Shown piece by piece: positions 46,524 through 55,239 of a stretch of DNA of 64,000 nucleotides (position 1 is the first letter of the stretch; each line of letters starts with the position of its first letter). The DNA lies in assembly GCA_017962375.1 (NCBI GenBank), contig JAGCVJ010000010.1:62001-126000 (forward strand), in the 5' to 3' direction. A program made the translations under genes and the position numbers. This DNA is from Bacteroidales bacterium (GTDB lineage Bacteria; Bacteroidota; Bacteroidia; Bacteroidales; UBA932). Below the pieces are notes generated by a model, which made no database searches, was not told the DNA's origin, and saw only the letters and a list, made by a program, of their open reading frames with translations.

Positions 46524-47789
46524 GTGAAGACATCTTTAACATTTAGTTTTGGGGCATTATTAGGTGTGTTTGCCTTTATGGCCTATATTTTTTCATCCTG
46601 CTCTTCACCCATCAACAGCATTAATGACCCGCACTTCGACGAGAATGGTGTATATCTCGATAGTCTTGGTCCAACGTTCCATTCTGCGATGCCATCTTCC
46701 CTCGACTTCTTTGTGGAAGTGAGCGGGAGCATGAACGGCTTTTTCCGAGCGAATAGAGCGACTGCTTTCAAGACAGATGTTTGGGCAATTGTTTCGAATT
46801 TCGGTAATCCGGGCGTCTATGTGCCCTCAAACACAGGCGCTATTGCAGCTAAGTATAACGGCGAGCAGTTTAAGGTCAAGATGAATTCAGGTGGCTTTGT
46901 ATCGACCGTTGCAACCCAGGTGCCTGCTATGCTGGAAGCTATACTGTCCAATTTAGATTATGAGAATGGCGCTGTAGCTGTTTTGATTTCGGATATGAAG
47001 TATAGCCCTGTTGGCAATAAGGCAATGCCAGTTCTTCTTCAGCAGTATTCAACTGACATTAGGAATATTGTTGGCAAGTATCCTGGCTCGGCTTATAGTG
47101 TAGTTGGTGCTTATTCAGAGTATCTCGACGCAAAGGGCAATGTGGCTTGCGAAAAGTCTCCGTATTACTATGTCATTATCGGCAAAGATGTTTGCGTTGC
47201 CGAAATACGCAATTGCATTACCACGATTCTCTCTGACCGAGATAATTATCTAGACAATATCGAAACTGGCTTTGATTACAAGCGCCCTGCTTATAGCTTT
47301 GGTGTTCCGGATAATGTAATTCAACTTGATAATGAGCCTACTTTTTTCAATTACGACGTTTCATACTCTGATACTTGCAAGGTCGTACTGAACCTTGATT
47401 TGTCAGATTTCCGCTGGCACATAGCAAATGATGAAGATGTGCTAAGGGAATGCCTTAAGGTAAAGTCTGCATATGGTTCTGATATTGAGGTGGGTAAAAT
47501 CAATATAAATATAAATAACCATCATCAAAAAAAATTAGAAAGGCTCGCCGTCGCTTCTGTTGAGTTAAAACTTTGGAATATGCGAATGGATGCCGATGTC
47601 ATCGAGTGGACTCTGGATCATCCTGATTTTTACGTTACAGATGAATTCCTGAAGATTCAAAACGCCACTGCAGAGGCAGACCTTACAGGGTCTTTTTCCT
47701 TGTCCGATTTCATCAAGGGCGTTTTCCAGGCTGTCCAGAATCACTGGAACCAGGAGCCGAACCGAATCTTGATATCAAAAACCAATTAA
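46524..47789 (+). CDS. VWA-like lipoprotein, first gene of the motor/cytoskeletal operon
   Basis: The 421-residue protein starts at GTG 46524, the only start giving the export signal MKTSLTFSFGALLGVFAFMA followed by FSSC (Cys 26), a plausible lipidation site. From about residue 59 it reads as a von Willebrand A-type domain: LDFFVEVSGSMNGFF has the metal-site Ser-x-Ser but Glu where Asp is usual, and VAVLISDMKYSP is the later central strand. The C-terminal half (about 270-400) is beta-rich and unknown. A weak TATTTTTA lies at 46516-46523, directly before the GTG. I infer an envelope-anchored binding or sensing subunit of the operon's complex. The gene ends three bases before the next. Confidence 0.7.
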   Translation: MKTSLTFSFGALLGVFAFMAYIFSSCSSPINSINDPHFDENGVYLDSLGPTFHSAMPSSLDFFVEVSGSMNGFFRANRATAFKTDVWAIVSNFGNPGVYVPSNTGAIAAKYNGEQFKVKMNSGGFVSTVATQVPAMLEAILSNLDYENGAVAVLISDMKYSPVGNKAMPVLLQQYSTDIRNIVGKYPGSAYSVVGAYSEYLDAKGNVACEKSPYYYVIIGKDVCVAEIRNCITTILSDRDNYLDNIETGFDYKRPAYSFGVPDNVIQLDNEPTFFNYDVSYSDTCKVVLNLDLSDFRWHIANDEDVLRECLKVKSAYGSDIEVGKINININNHHQKKLERLAVASVELKLWNMRMDADVIEWTLDHPDFYVTDEFLKIQNATAEADLTGSFSLSDFIKGVFQAVQNHWNQEPNRILISKTN

Positions 47790-47792
47790 CAT

Positions 47793-48248
47793 ATGAAGAT
47801 TGTTGACATTTACGGATGGGGTCTTCCCAAGCAGGCGGATTTCCTCAATCACTTTAAAAACAATAATACGCTTTATAACCAAGCGCGTGTTCTATGGAGC
47901 AAACTTGACGCATGCACTGTTTGGTTTATTATCACTTTCATAGTCATAGCATTGTTATTTGCCATCATCTACTATGGGCCGTATAACAATAAGCCAGGCC
48001 GCCATTATAAAGTGAAACACTGGTTTCTCTGGATGATTATCTCTGCTGCTGTCACCTTTATTGTAACATTGGTGATTGGGCTGATATTGGTCAAGTCTCC
48101 TCTAGCTGCAAGAATCGGTATGATTCTAAGAATTAGCGGAATCAATATCCTTTACAGCATCGGAGTTTTTTTCATTGTGGCCCTTTTGGTCTGCAATGTT
48201 TCGTTCCTTAAGACAAATGCATATAGATTCCTTAAAATAGGCAAATAG
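47793..48248 (+). CDS. Small three-helix membrane protein of the motor operon
   Basis: This 151-residue protein has hydrophobic helices at about 42-62, 77-103 and 112-138, a soluble N-terminus (MKIVDIYGWGLPKQADFLNHF) and a short basic tail. I do not recognise a family. Its tight place between the VWA-like and tubulin-like genes (three and two bases) suggests it is a membrane subunit or adaptor of the same complex. Confidence 0.72.
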   Translation: MKIVDIYGWGLPKQADFLNHFKNNNTLYNQARVLWSKLDACTVWFIITFIVIALLFAIIYYGPYNNKPGRHYKVKHWFLWMIISAAVTFIVTLVIGLILVKSPLAARIGMILRISGINILYSIGVFFIVALLVCNVSFLKTNAYRFLKIGK

Positions 48249-48250
48249 AT

Positions 48251-49648
48251 ATGGCAAACAAAGTATTCGTTTTCTGCATTGGCGGAACTGGACTTCGAGT
48301 AATGAAAGCCATCACGATGCTTGCTGCATCTGGAGTAAAGGCTAATGGGTACACGATTGTCCCCATCATCATTGATCCTCACATTGACCTTGAAGAGAAG
48401 ACCAAGGTTGACAATCTTATCAATGACTATATTAGCATATATAAGTATGCGACGACCAGCGAAGGCCAACAGATGAATCCACTTGACGGATTCTTTAACA
48501 CGCAGTTTCTACGCTTATCTGAGATTGACGATGAGCAGAATAATACTAGTGCCAGTATGGCAGAGCGCCGCACCTTCGGTAATTATTTGAATGTCGGCAA
48601 CCTCAGCAATGATGACGTGAACAATTATTTCGTCCAGACATTGTTCTCAAATGAAAACCTCACCAACAGCCTTTCAGTTGGTTTCAAGGGTAATCCGAAT
48701 ATAGGAACAGTAGTCCTAAACGAAATGGTAAACGGGGCTGACTGGTACAACGCATTCACTCGTCACTGCGAGAATGGCGATCGTGTCTTCATTATCAGTT
48801 CCATCTTCGGCGGTACCGGTGCTTCTGGCTATCCGCTTATTGAGAAAAAGATTCGAGATGCTGAAGGTTTCCCTAACGTACAGCATGCTCTTATGGGTGC
48901 CGTAACGGTTCTTCCTTATTTTTCCCTGGAAGATCCAACAGTTTCCGGCAGTGACATCGATTCTTCCAGCTTCTTTACGAAGTCAAAATCCGCTCTTAGT
49001 TACTACGAGAATAACGTCAAATCAGACTATCTTTATTATGTCGGTGAGCAGACACTTCTCGCCAATTACAAGAACAATGAAAAAGAGCAGAAGGACCTGG
49101 CCCATTTTGTAGAGTTGGTAGCCGCTACTGCACTTTTCGACTTCCTCGCCAAACCAAAACCAGATGCACCTCAGGCACTTACTCGCGCCATTTATGATGA
49201 CAAGGTTGCCTTGGATCTCTCTTCTCTGGGCGCAGGATACAAAGGAATAGTCAAGAATGTGGCCGACATGATGTTGCTTGACCTTCTCGTAAAGATTCTC
49301 CCTGAGGAGTCACAGTTCCCGCTGAAGAAGGACCGAAATATGAACAAGGACTTTTACAGGGACCATGCTTTTGTTGCTCTAGACAATTTCACGAAAGGTT
49401 TCTATCAGTGGTACAAGGAATTGTCAGAGAATGCACGTGGGTTTACCCCTCTCAATCTTGTCGGACCTGGCAAGGAACTTACCGCTTGGGTGAAGGGCAA
49501 CACACTAAAAGGAAAGGATGAATCCTACTATCTCCTTGAAATGATTAAGGCAAGCAACAAGGGCAACGGGGAGAAACATGACAACCTCTTCCGTTACTTT
49601 ATGGAGTTTGCCTACAGCGCCATCAACGTGTACACCAAAAATCTGTAA
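48251..49648 (+). CDS. Tubulin/FtsZ-like GTPase
   Basis: The 465-residue protein has two motifs of the tubulin superfamily: FCIGGTGLRVMKA at about 9-20, resembling the first nucleotide loop, and IISSIFGGTGASGYPLIEKKI at about 181-201, matching the tubulin signature loop GGGTG[ST]G with GGTGASG. DP at 42-43 and a long middle of alternating helices are consistent. It resembles the Tubulin_2-type proteins found in conflict operons rather than FtsZ; the C-terminal activation domain is divergent. It probably binds GTP in the cytoplasm, and filament formation is possible but not shown. Confidence 0.72.
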   Translation: MANKVFVFCIGGTGLRVMKAITMLAASGVKANGYTIVPIIIDPHIDLEEKTKVDNLINDYISIYKYATTSEGQQMNPLDGFFNTQFLRLSEIDDEQNNTSASMAERRTFGNYLNVGNLSNDDVNNYFVQTLFSNENLTNSLSVGFKGNPNIGTVVLNEMVNGADWYNAFTRHCENGDRVFIISSIFGGTGASGYPLIEKKIRDAEGFPNVQHALMGAVTVLPYFSLEDPTVSGSDIDSSSFFTKSKSALSYYENNVKSDYLYYVGEQTLLANYKNNEKEQKDLAHFVELVAATALFDFLAKPKPDAPQALTRAIYDDKVALDLSSLGAGYKGIVKNVADMMLLDLLVKILPEESQFPLKKDRNMNKDFYRDHAFVALDNFTKGFYQWYKELSENARGFTPLNLVGPGKELTAWVKGNTLKGKDESYYLLEMIKASNKGNGEKHDNLFRYFMEFAYSAINVYTKNL

Positions 49649-49655
49649 TTATATT

Positions 49656-52600
49656 ATGAGTAGCATAGATATCAATATCATACAGAGAGGCATAACCAAC
49701 AACTTTGAGTGGTCAGCTGAACAAGGTCGCATCACCGCTGCAGATTTGGGTAAAATCGGCGAGCAGCGCACCGACAACTGCGGTGCTTTGAATGCACTGC
49801 CGACTCCTTTCGCTCGTTTCTTTGTGTTCAAGGAGGCTTTCCGTCGTGTACTGGAGCAGAAACTCGACCCCAAGAACAAGCCTGCAGGAAAAGCATACGA
49901 GCATCTGGTTTCCAATACGCTTGACGTATTTGAACTTCTTTATAATCTAAAATACCACGAGAATCGTTGGAAAAGCCAGGACCGCCGTATCGTCATCAAG
50001 GAGTGGAATTATGAGGAGCAGATGAAGGTTCTCAAAAAAGATGTCCCTATCCTAGGCAATGTCGTAGAGAGTTATTTCAATGAAGATCTTGGAGAGGTTT
50101 CCAAGAAACTGTTCTTCATTGTTCTGGAAGATAAAGGCAAAGAATGTCTTCTGGCAACAAGTTCTCCGATGACCGGTTTCATCACACCTCCTGATCTGGA
50201 CCTCAAGACAGTGACCAGGGCCGGAAGGAAAGAAGAAGATTTCATCGGTGCAATCTACCAATCACTTAACATTACGCCTCTCGCCAGAAAAGCAGGTGGC
50301 AAGTATTTCAAGGATATTCAGCTCTTCGAAAACAGAAGCGAGGATTTCAAGAACTACATGTACAACAAACTCTTCTCTGGCGGTGCTAAGATTGATTCCC
50401 GTTTCACGGAGTTGAGAAACTATATCCAGGCTTTCTCTGCTGATAGGCAGATTACAAATCGCTGGTCTGATGATAATCTGGAACCTGTTTTCTCCCTGGA
50501 CAATTCCCCGCTTGATGTGAATGGCATCCCTATTTATTGCAGCAAAGCGACCGATGTCATCAATTATCTTACCGATGCCATCATCCGTCTGCCTTATAAG
50601 ATTGATTCAGATAAGTTCATAACGCTCATCTTCACTCCAGACAGCGCTGATAGGGATTATGATTATCTCCTTCCTTTGACCAAAGTAGGTCTTGAGCATC
50701 TTAAGGCCGGCGATCTCAAGATAACAGGTACAAAGAAGTCATATGGTGATGTGGCCGTTGCATTAGAGTGCAATGGAAAGAAGCACGAGCGCTACTATAC
50801 GACCGATAAGAATCCGAGTGTCGGGAAAGGCACCGTTCTTGACTTGTCCTTGGCCAAAATCAATTTTGACATCGCACTCTTCCCGAACGTCCTCTCGTAT
50901 AAGGCAAAGGAGAATAATTTCTTTAAGATTCTTGTGGCCGCGACCGACCAGAACGAGAATAAGACTTTCTCTATTGCCAATCTTGACTTGGAGTTCTATG
51001 CTGCTGACAAGGATGGAAAGTATATCCATGTTGAAGAAGCAACAGATGATACGTTTGAGAATGGCGTAAAAGAGCCTTTTACCCGCTCCCAGCAGGACAG
51101 CGACAATGATTGCGGCACCAAGTATTACGAGGTGTTCAATACGCCTTTCGATGCCATTTGTGCCGAACTGTATCTGGAAGGAAAGACCTATCCGTTTGCC
51201 ATTATTCCCAAATGGGATAAGTCTGAGCCTTCTGAGAAAAAGTTCTCTTATGCCATTGACCTTGGTACGTCAAACACGTACATTTCACGGAGGGAGAGCG
51301 GCAAGATGACTGAGCCTCAGCAGTTGAAGATGGATCAGCAAATTGTCAACTATCTCCATGCAAAAGATGAATCTGTCCAGAAAGGCCTGACTTCCAGAAT
51401 CGAAGGAAAGATTCCAGAGGCGTTCAAGACTCTTGTAAAGACCGAGTTCGTTCCTGCGCTTATTGATGATAAGATATATCGGTTCCCGATTCGTACAGCT
51501 TTGTGCGTCACCGGTGAAGATACCCGGAAACCTATGCTATTCGACAATAGCAACATAGCTTTCTTCTATGAGAAATTTCGTGCTGCCGGCAACCAGACCG
51601 TCATCACCAATATCAAATGGGCAGAGGATGAGAAGAATCTTCGTGTATTCATCCGTGAGATCCTCCTTCTCATCAAGGCTGACATTCTTCAGGAGAATGG
51701 TGTCATTTCCGGCACGGAGGTCATTTGGTTCCGCCCGCTAAGCTTCAAAGAGAGCATCCGTAGGAGTTTTGAGAAGATTTGGAAAGATGAGGCTTCCAAT
51801 ATCTTGAATCTTGATTCCGCCGACCAGCAACTGAAGTGTTATACCGAATCCGAGGCACCTTACTACTACTTTGCAACCAAGGCTGCTTTCCAAAATGTTG
51901 AATCCGTAGCTGTGATGGACATAGGTGGTGGTTCGACCGATATTGTGTACTACGCAAAGGGAGATGCCAAGATTGCCAACTCCGTTCACTTCGGTTGCGA
52001 TGTGCTTTGGGAGAACGGTTATAATCAATTCGTAAATGCCCGTGACAATGGTATCTTTAAGCACTATAAGGATAAGATAACTTTCGAAACGCCTGAGCTA
52101 AAAAATCTGTATGCGGCGATGCTTAAGTCGAACCATACTTCGACCCGTGACATCATTAATCTTTGGATCAGCAATGACAAAGAGACCGAGATTTCCAAAA
52201 AACTGAGGACGGATCATATTTCGACCTTCGTCTATCATTACACTGCTCTCGTTTACTACATGGCGTCCATGTTCAAGGCAAACGAGCTGCCTTATCCGAG
52301 GACCATCATCTTCAGTGGTAACGGCAGTAAGTACATTGACAACTACATTACGGATACCTTAATGTTATTGAAGCAGATTACCGAACTGGTTGTATCCAAA
52401 GTATATGGCAAGGTTATCTCAGACATCGAACTGGTTCTTCCGAACGAACGCAAGGAAAGCACTTGCTACGGCGGTCTTTATCATCGCGCCGGTGCAGTCG
52501 AGCCAAAGCCGGTTGTGTATCTGGGAGATGGTGAGAATAAGGAGTATAAGGATGTCGAGGCCGTCAATAAGGCTTACACTTCTGGTATGAAAGACAAACT

Positions 52601-52856
52601 CGGTCGTGAGATCACCGCGATGAACAGAATTTACAAGGAAGTTCTGGATGTTCTCATCCAACAGTCCGTTATTGAGCAGGTTGATTCCGCCAAGATGAAG
52701 GAGGTAGTGGATTCTGTTGTCAAGGATGCGCTGGTTTCCAAGTTCCAGACTGAGATTCTTGACAAGTATATGCTCCAGGAGCCGTTCAACGATACACTGT
52801 TCTTCCTGCCGGTTGTAGAGGCAATCTTGAAACTGACAGGCATTTATAAGCGATAA
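49656..52856 (+). CDS. Large protein with C-terminal actin/Hsp70-type ATPase domain
   Basis: This is 1066 residues from ATG 49656; an earlier in-frame ATG (49578) lies inside the tubulin-like gene. Residues about 1-530 match nothing I recognise and look like several alpha/beta and beta-sandwich modules. From about 531 the ASKHA fold is clear: FSYAIDLGTSNTYISRR (phosphate-1), VAVMDIGGGSTDIVYYAKGD at about 752 (phosphate-2) and RTIIFSGNGSKYIDNY at about 882 (adenosine motif). The domain is longer than in MreB or ParM and closer in style to Hsp70-like conflict proteins. It would bind ATP in the cytoplasm, next to a tubulin-like partner. Confidence 0.8.
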   Translation: MSSIDINIIQRGITNNFEWSAEQGRITAADLGKIGEQRTDNCGALNALPTPFARFFVFKEAFRRVLEQKLDPKNKPAGKAYEHLVSNTLDVFELLYNLKYHENRWKSQDRRIVIKEWNYEEQMKVLKKDVPILGNVVESYFNEDLGEVSKKLFFIVLEDKGKECLLATSSPMTGFITPPDLDLKTVTRAGRKEEDFIGAIYQSLNITPLARKAGGKYFKDIQLFENRSEDFKNYMYNKLFSGGAKIDSRFTELRNYIQAFSADRQITNRWSDDNLEPVFSLDNSPLDVNGIPIYCSKATDVINYLTDAIIRLPYKIDSDKFITLIFTPDSADRDYDYLLPLTKVGLEHLKAGDLKITGTKKSYGDVAVALECNGKKHERYYTTDKNPSVGKGTVLDLSLAKINFDIALFPNVLSYKAKENNFFKILVAATDQNENKTFSIANLDLEFYAADKDGKYIHVEEATDDTFENGVKEPFTRSQQDSDNDCGTKYYEVFNTPFDAICAELYLEGKTYPFAIIPKWDKSEPSEKKFSYAIDLGTSNTYISRRESGKMTEPQQLKMDQQIVNYLHAKDESVQKGLTSRIEGKIPEAFKTLVKTEFVPALIDDKIYRFPIRTALCVTGEDTRKPMLFDNSNIAFFYEKFRAAGNQTVITNIKWAEDEKNLRVFIREILLLIKADILQENGVISGTEVIWFRPLSFKESIRRSFEKIWKDEASNILNLDSADQQLKCYTESEAPYYYFATKAAFQNVESVAVMDIGGGSTDIVYYAKGDAKIANSVHFGCDVLWENGYNQFVNARDNGIFKHYKDKITFETPELKNLYAAMLKSNHTSTRDIINLWISNDKETEISKKLRTDHISTFVYHYTALVYYMASMFKANELPYPRTIIFSGNGSKYIDNYITDTLMLLKQITELVVSKVYGKVISDIELVLPNERKESTCYGGLYHRAGAVEPKPVVYLGDGENKEYKDVEAVNKAYTSGMKDKLGREITAMNRIYKEVLDVLIQQSVIEQVDSAKMKEVVDSVVKDALVSKFQTEILDKYMLQEPFNDTLFFLPVVEAILKLTGIYKR

Positions 52857-52859
52857 ACT

Positions 52860-54518
52860 ATGAGTTTCTTCCAGTTTCTCGACTCGAATCCTTGGGTAAC
52901 TGTTGCTGCTTTTTTTGCAGTACAGCTCGGGTTCTTCATTCATACTTATCTGAAACTGAACGAATTGAGTCTTTTCTTTCCTTCAAAGAAATGGCAGACT
53001 AAGGAGAATGAAGACAACCTGACGCTGATTGCAGAGCCGGAGAGTTCTAAGAATGCCCAGGATTTGGTGAGCGAGATAAATGACTACATTTCCAAAACCA
53101 GCGGTGCCGTTGAATATGCGGTAATTAAGGATAAAACTGAACGTAAGATTGATTCTCTCTTTGAGTTCGCCACATCCAAGGTCTCCTTCCCGACTTACCT
53201 TGGTCTGATGGGAACCTTCTTTGGCGTATACATCGGCTTGAAGTGTTTCAACGCTGGTCTCGGAGAGGGAGATGGCGGTATCACGGACCAGATGGTCAAG
53301 GAACTGATTGGCGGAATCATCGTGTCGATGGTTACCTCCCTGATTGGTCTCCTTTTGATGACCATCAGCAACATCCACGCGAGCCATGTCCAGAAGAAGG
53401 TTGATGCCCAGAAGGATGAGTTCTTTGAGTTCATCCAGATGGAGGTTATTCCTACCCTGGGAACTAATATATCTTCTTCTCTGAACCGTCTGCGCAGTAC
53501 TATCGGCAAGTTCGAACCATCTTTCCGGGCTGTTATCGACGAATTCAAGGCTGCTTTCCGTGATTGTACGGATATGTTCAAGGGAACGTTTGCTGAGAAT
53601 GCAGAAGTCCTTACCAAGGCCGTGGCCGAGATGGGCAGCAATATGACGCTCATCAACGAGAACATCCAGAAGCAGGACCAGCTTTTGAAGACGCTGCAGC
53701 AGGATGAAATGGTCGTTACTCTGGACAAGTTCGTCACTGCTGCCAACAGTTTCGATTCCGTCACTACGTCCATCCAGAAACTGGAAGAGGCCAAGGAGCG
53801 CATCATCGCTTCCACCAACACCCTTGCCGAAAAGCAAGAGTCTTACAACCAGTCGCTTGAGATTCCTACCAGGCTGCTGCAGCAAATCAACTCTATTCTT
53901 GATCGTGTCACCACCTTTGAAAAGAGCATCAATGCCCTGGGCGTGAATATCGCTCAAACCCAGCTACTTGGTAACACGCAGATTAACGCCATTGAGGAGC
54001 AACTGAACGCCCTCAAGACAAAGCACAGTCTCGTTTACCGATATCAGGATACTCAGGTAGAGGAACTTGACAAGATTTACCAAGAGCAGACCAAGGCCGT
54101 AAATGACCTATCCGAAGCCTTCCGCCGTGCCGTTTCCCAGAACAGGGACGATATTGAAAAGGCGATGCAGGATTTCAAGACGGCTTACGATACAATTGTC
54201 CGCGATTGCAAGATTGGCGTTGAACAGAAACTTGAAGAGTTCATCAAGGCTCTTAACAAGACGCTTGATGTCGAGGATGCCAACCGGAAACTGTCCAACC
54301 TTGACCGTCTGCAGGCACTTGAAAGCGGCCTCGGTGAAATCAAAACAGCCATTGCGGACAAGTCTGCGATTTCTGACGTTTCCAGAGCCGTGCGCGAAGG
54401 TAATGCTAAGATTGATGAATTGGCCCACCGTCCTATCAAAGTCCAGTGTACCGTTAGCGGTTCTAAAGGCGAAGAAAAGCCAAGAAAGCGTGGCATCTGG
54501 CCTTTCGGGCGTAAGTAA
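52860..54518 (+). CDS. MotA/TolQ/ExbB-type channel with long coiled-coil tail (ZorA-like)
   Basis: The 552-residue protein has a transmembrane helix at about 11-30, a cytoplasmic loop, then two helices at about 111-131 (LGLMGTFFGVYIGLKCF) and 148-171 (GGIIVSMVTSLIGLLLMTIS), the conserved core of the proton-channel family. Residues about 180-510 are almost wholly helical and heptad-like, forming a long intracellular tail, and the end is basic (KPRKRGIWPFGRK). The channel-plus-tail layout is that of ZorA in Zorya. With the following MotB-like gene it should form an ion-driven rotary unit in the inner membrane. Confidence 0.88.
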   Translation: MSFFQFLDSNPWVTVAAFFAVQLGFFIHTYLKLNELSLFFPSKKWQTKENEDNLTLIAEPESSKNAQDLVSEINDYISKTSGAVEYAVIKDKTERKIDSLFEFATSKVSFPTYLGLMGTFFGVYIGLKCFNAGLGEGDGGITDQMVKELIGGIIVSMVTSLIGLLLMTISNIHASHVQKKVDAQKDEFFEFIQMEVIPTLGTNISSSLNRLRSTIGKFEPSFRAVIDEFKAAFRDCTDMFKGTFAENAEVLTKAVAEMGSNMTLINENIQKQDQLLKTLQQDEMVVTLDKFVTAANSFDSVTTSIQKLEEAKERIIASTNTLAEKQESYNQSLEIPTRLLQQINSILDRVTTFEKSINALGVNIAQTQLLGNTQINAIEEQLNALKTKHSLVYRYQDTQVEELDKIYQEQTKAVNDLSEAFRRAVSQNRDDIEKAMQDFKTAYDTIVRDCKIGVEQKLEEFIKALNKTLDVEDANRKLSNLDRLQALESGLGEIKTAIADKSAISDVSRAVREGNAKIDELAHRPIKVQCTVSGSKGEEKPRKRGIWPFGRK

Positions 54519-54532
54519 TCCTTATCAGTATA

Positions 54533-55237
54533 ATGCGTAAGAAAGGCGACAAAGACTCATTCTGGCCAAGTTATGTGGACATAGTCACTACCTTGTTTGC
54601 AATTATGGTGGTGTTATTTGCTGTATCTTATAGCCGATTCCGTGTGAAGGAAAGAGAATTGAGAAAAATCGTTGACAAATACGAAGAAATCAAGAAGATT
54701 TATCAGACAGTTGAGAATATCGATCCAACCTATTTTGAGTTCGATTCTACTTATGTAAAGCATATCTTCAAGATACAAGTTACCTACCAGAAAGGTGAGT
54801 TTGATCTGTATAAACTTATGGTTGATCGCGCGAATAAGATGGCTGCTGACTCTCTTCGAGAGCGTATTATTGCAGCTGGTCAGGAGATACAAAAGACTGT
54901 GCGAAACTTGCAGAATATGCACGATAAGAAGCAGGACATTAAGTATTTGGTAGTCATTGAGGGGCAGGCATCTGCCGATGGATATTACATCAATCCCTAC
55001 TTCAACAATGATGTCCTGAGTTACCAACGTGCTCTTGCACTTCATCAATTTTGGCGAAAAAATGGCATCGATTTTTCTTCAATGCTTAAGTGCGAACTAG
55101 TAATCTGCGGAAGCGGAGAGGGCGGAGTGCCGAGAGATACGACTCGAGAGGAATTCAACCAACGATTCCTAATACATATTGTTCCTGTTATCGGCAACAT
55201 CCGTATGGATAATTCACAAAAAGCCCATTCTTTTTAA
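54533..55237 (+). CDS. MotB/OmpA-type stator partner (ZorB-like)
   Basis: The 234-residue protein has a short cytoplasmic N-terminus, a single transmembrane helix at about 12-32 (WPSYVDIVTTLFAIMVVLFA) carrying Asp 16, the likely ion-binding residue as in MotB and ZorB, a linker helix (36-62), and a C-terminal OmpA-like domain (VIEGQASADGYY at 141, SYQRALALHQFWRKNGID, and EFNQRFLIHIV) for peptidoglycan. It lies 14 bases after the channel gene and completes a channel/stator pair. The OmpA peptidoglycan ligands are not fully canonical. Confidence 0.85.
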   Translation: MRKKGDKDSFWPSYVDIVTTLFAIMVVLFAVSYSRFRVKERELRKIVDKYEEIKKIYQTVENIDPTYFEFDSTYVKHIFKIQVTYQKGEFDLYKLMVDRANKMAADSLRERIIAAGQEIQKTVRNLQNMHDKKQDIKYLVVIEGQASADGYYINPYFNNDVLSYQRALALHQFWRKNGIDFSSMLKCELVICGSGEGGVPRDTTREEFNQRFLIHIVPVIGNIRMDNSQKAHSF

Positions 55238-55239
55238 TA

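Noticed and set aside
52860-55237. Housekeeping TolQ/TolR, ExbB/ExbD or flagellar stator
   Set aside because: The long coiled-coil tail, the OmpA-like partner and the neighbouring NTPases do not fit these; no Tol, Ton or flagellar genes are nearby.
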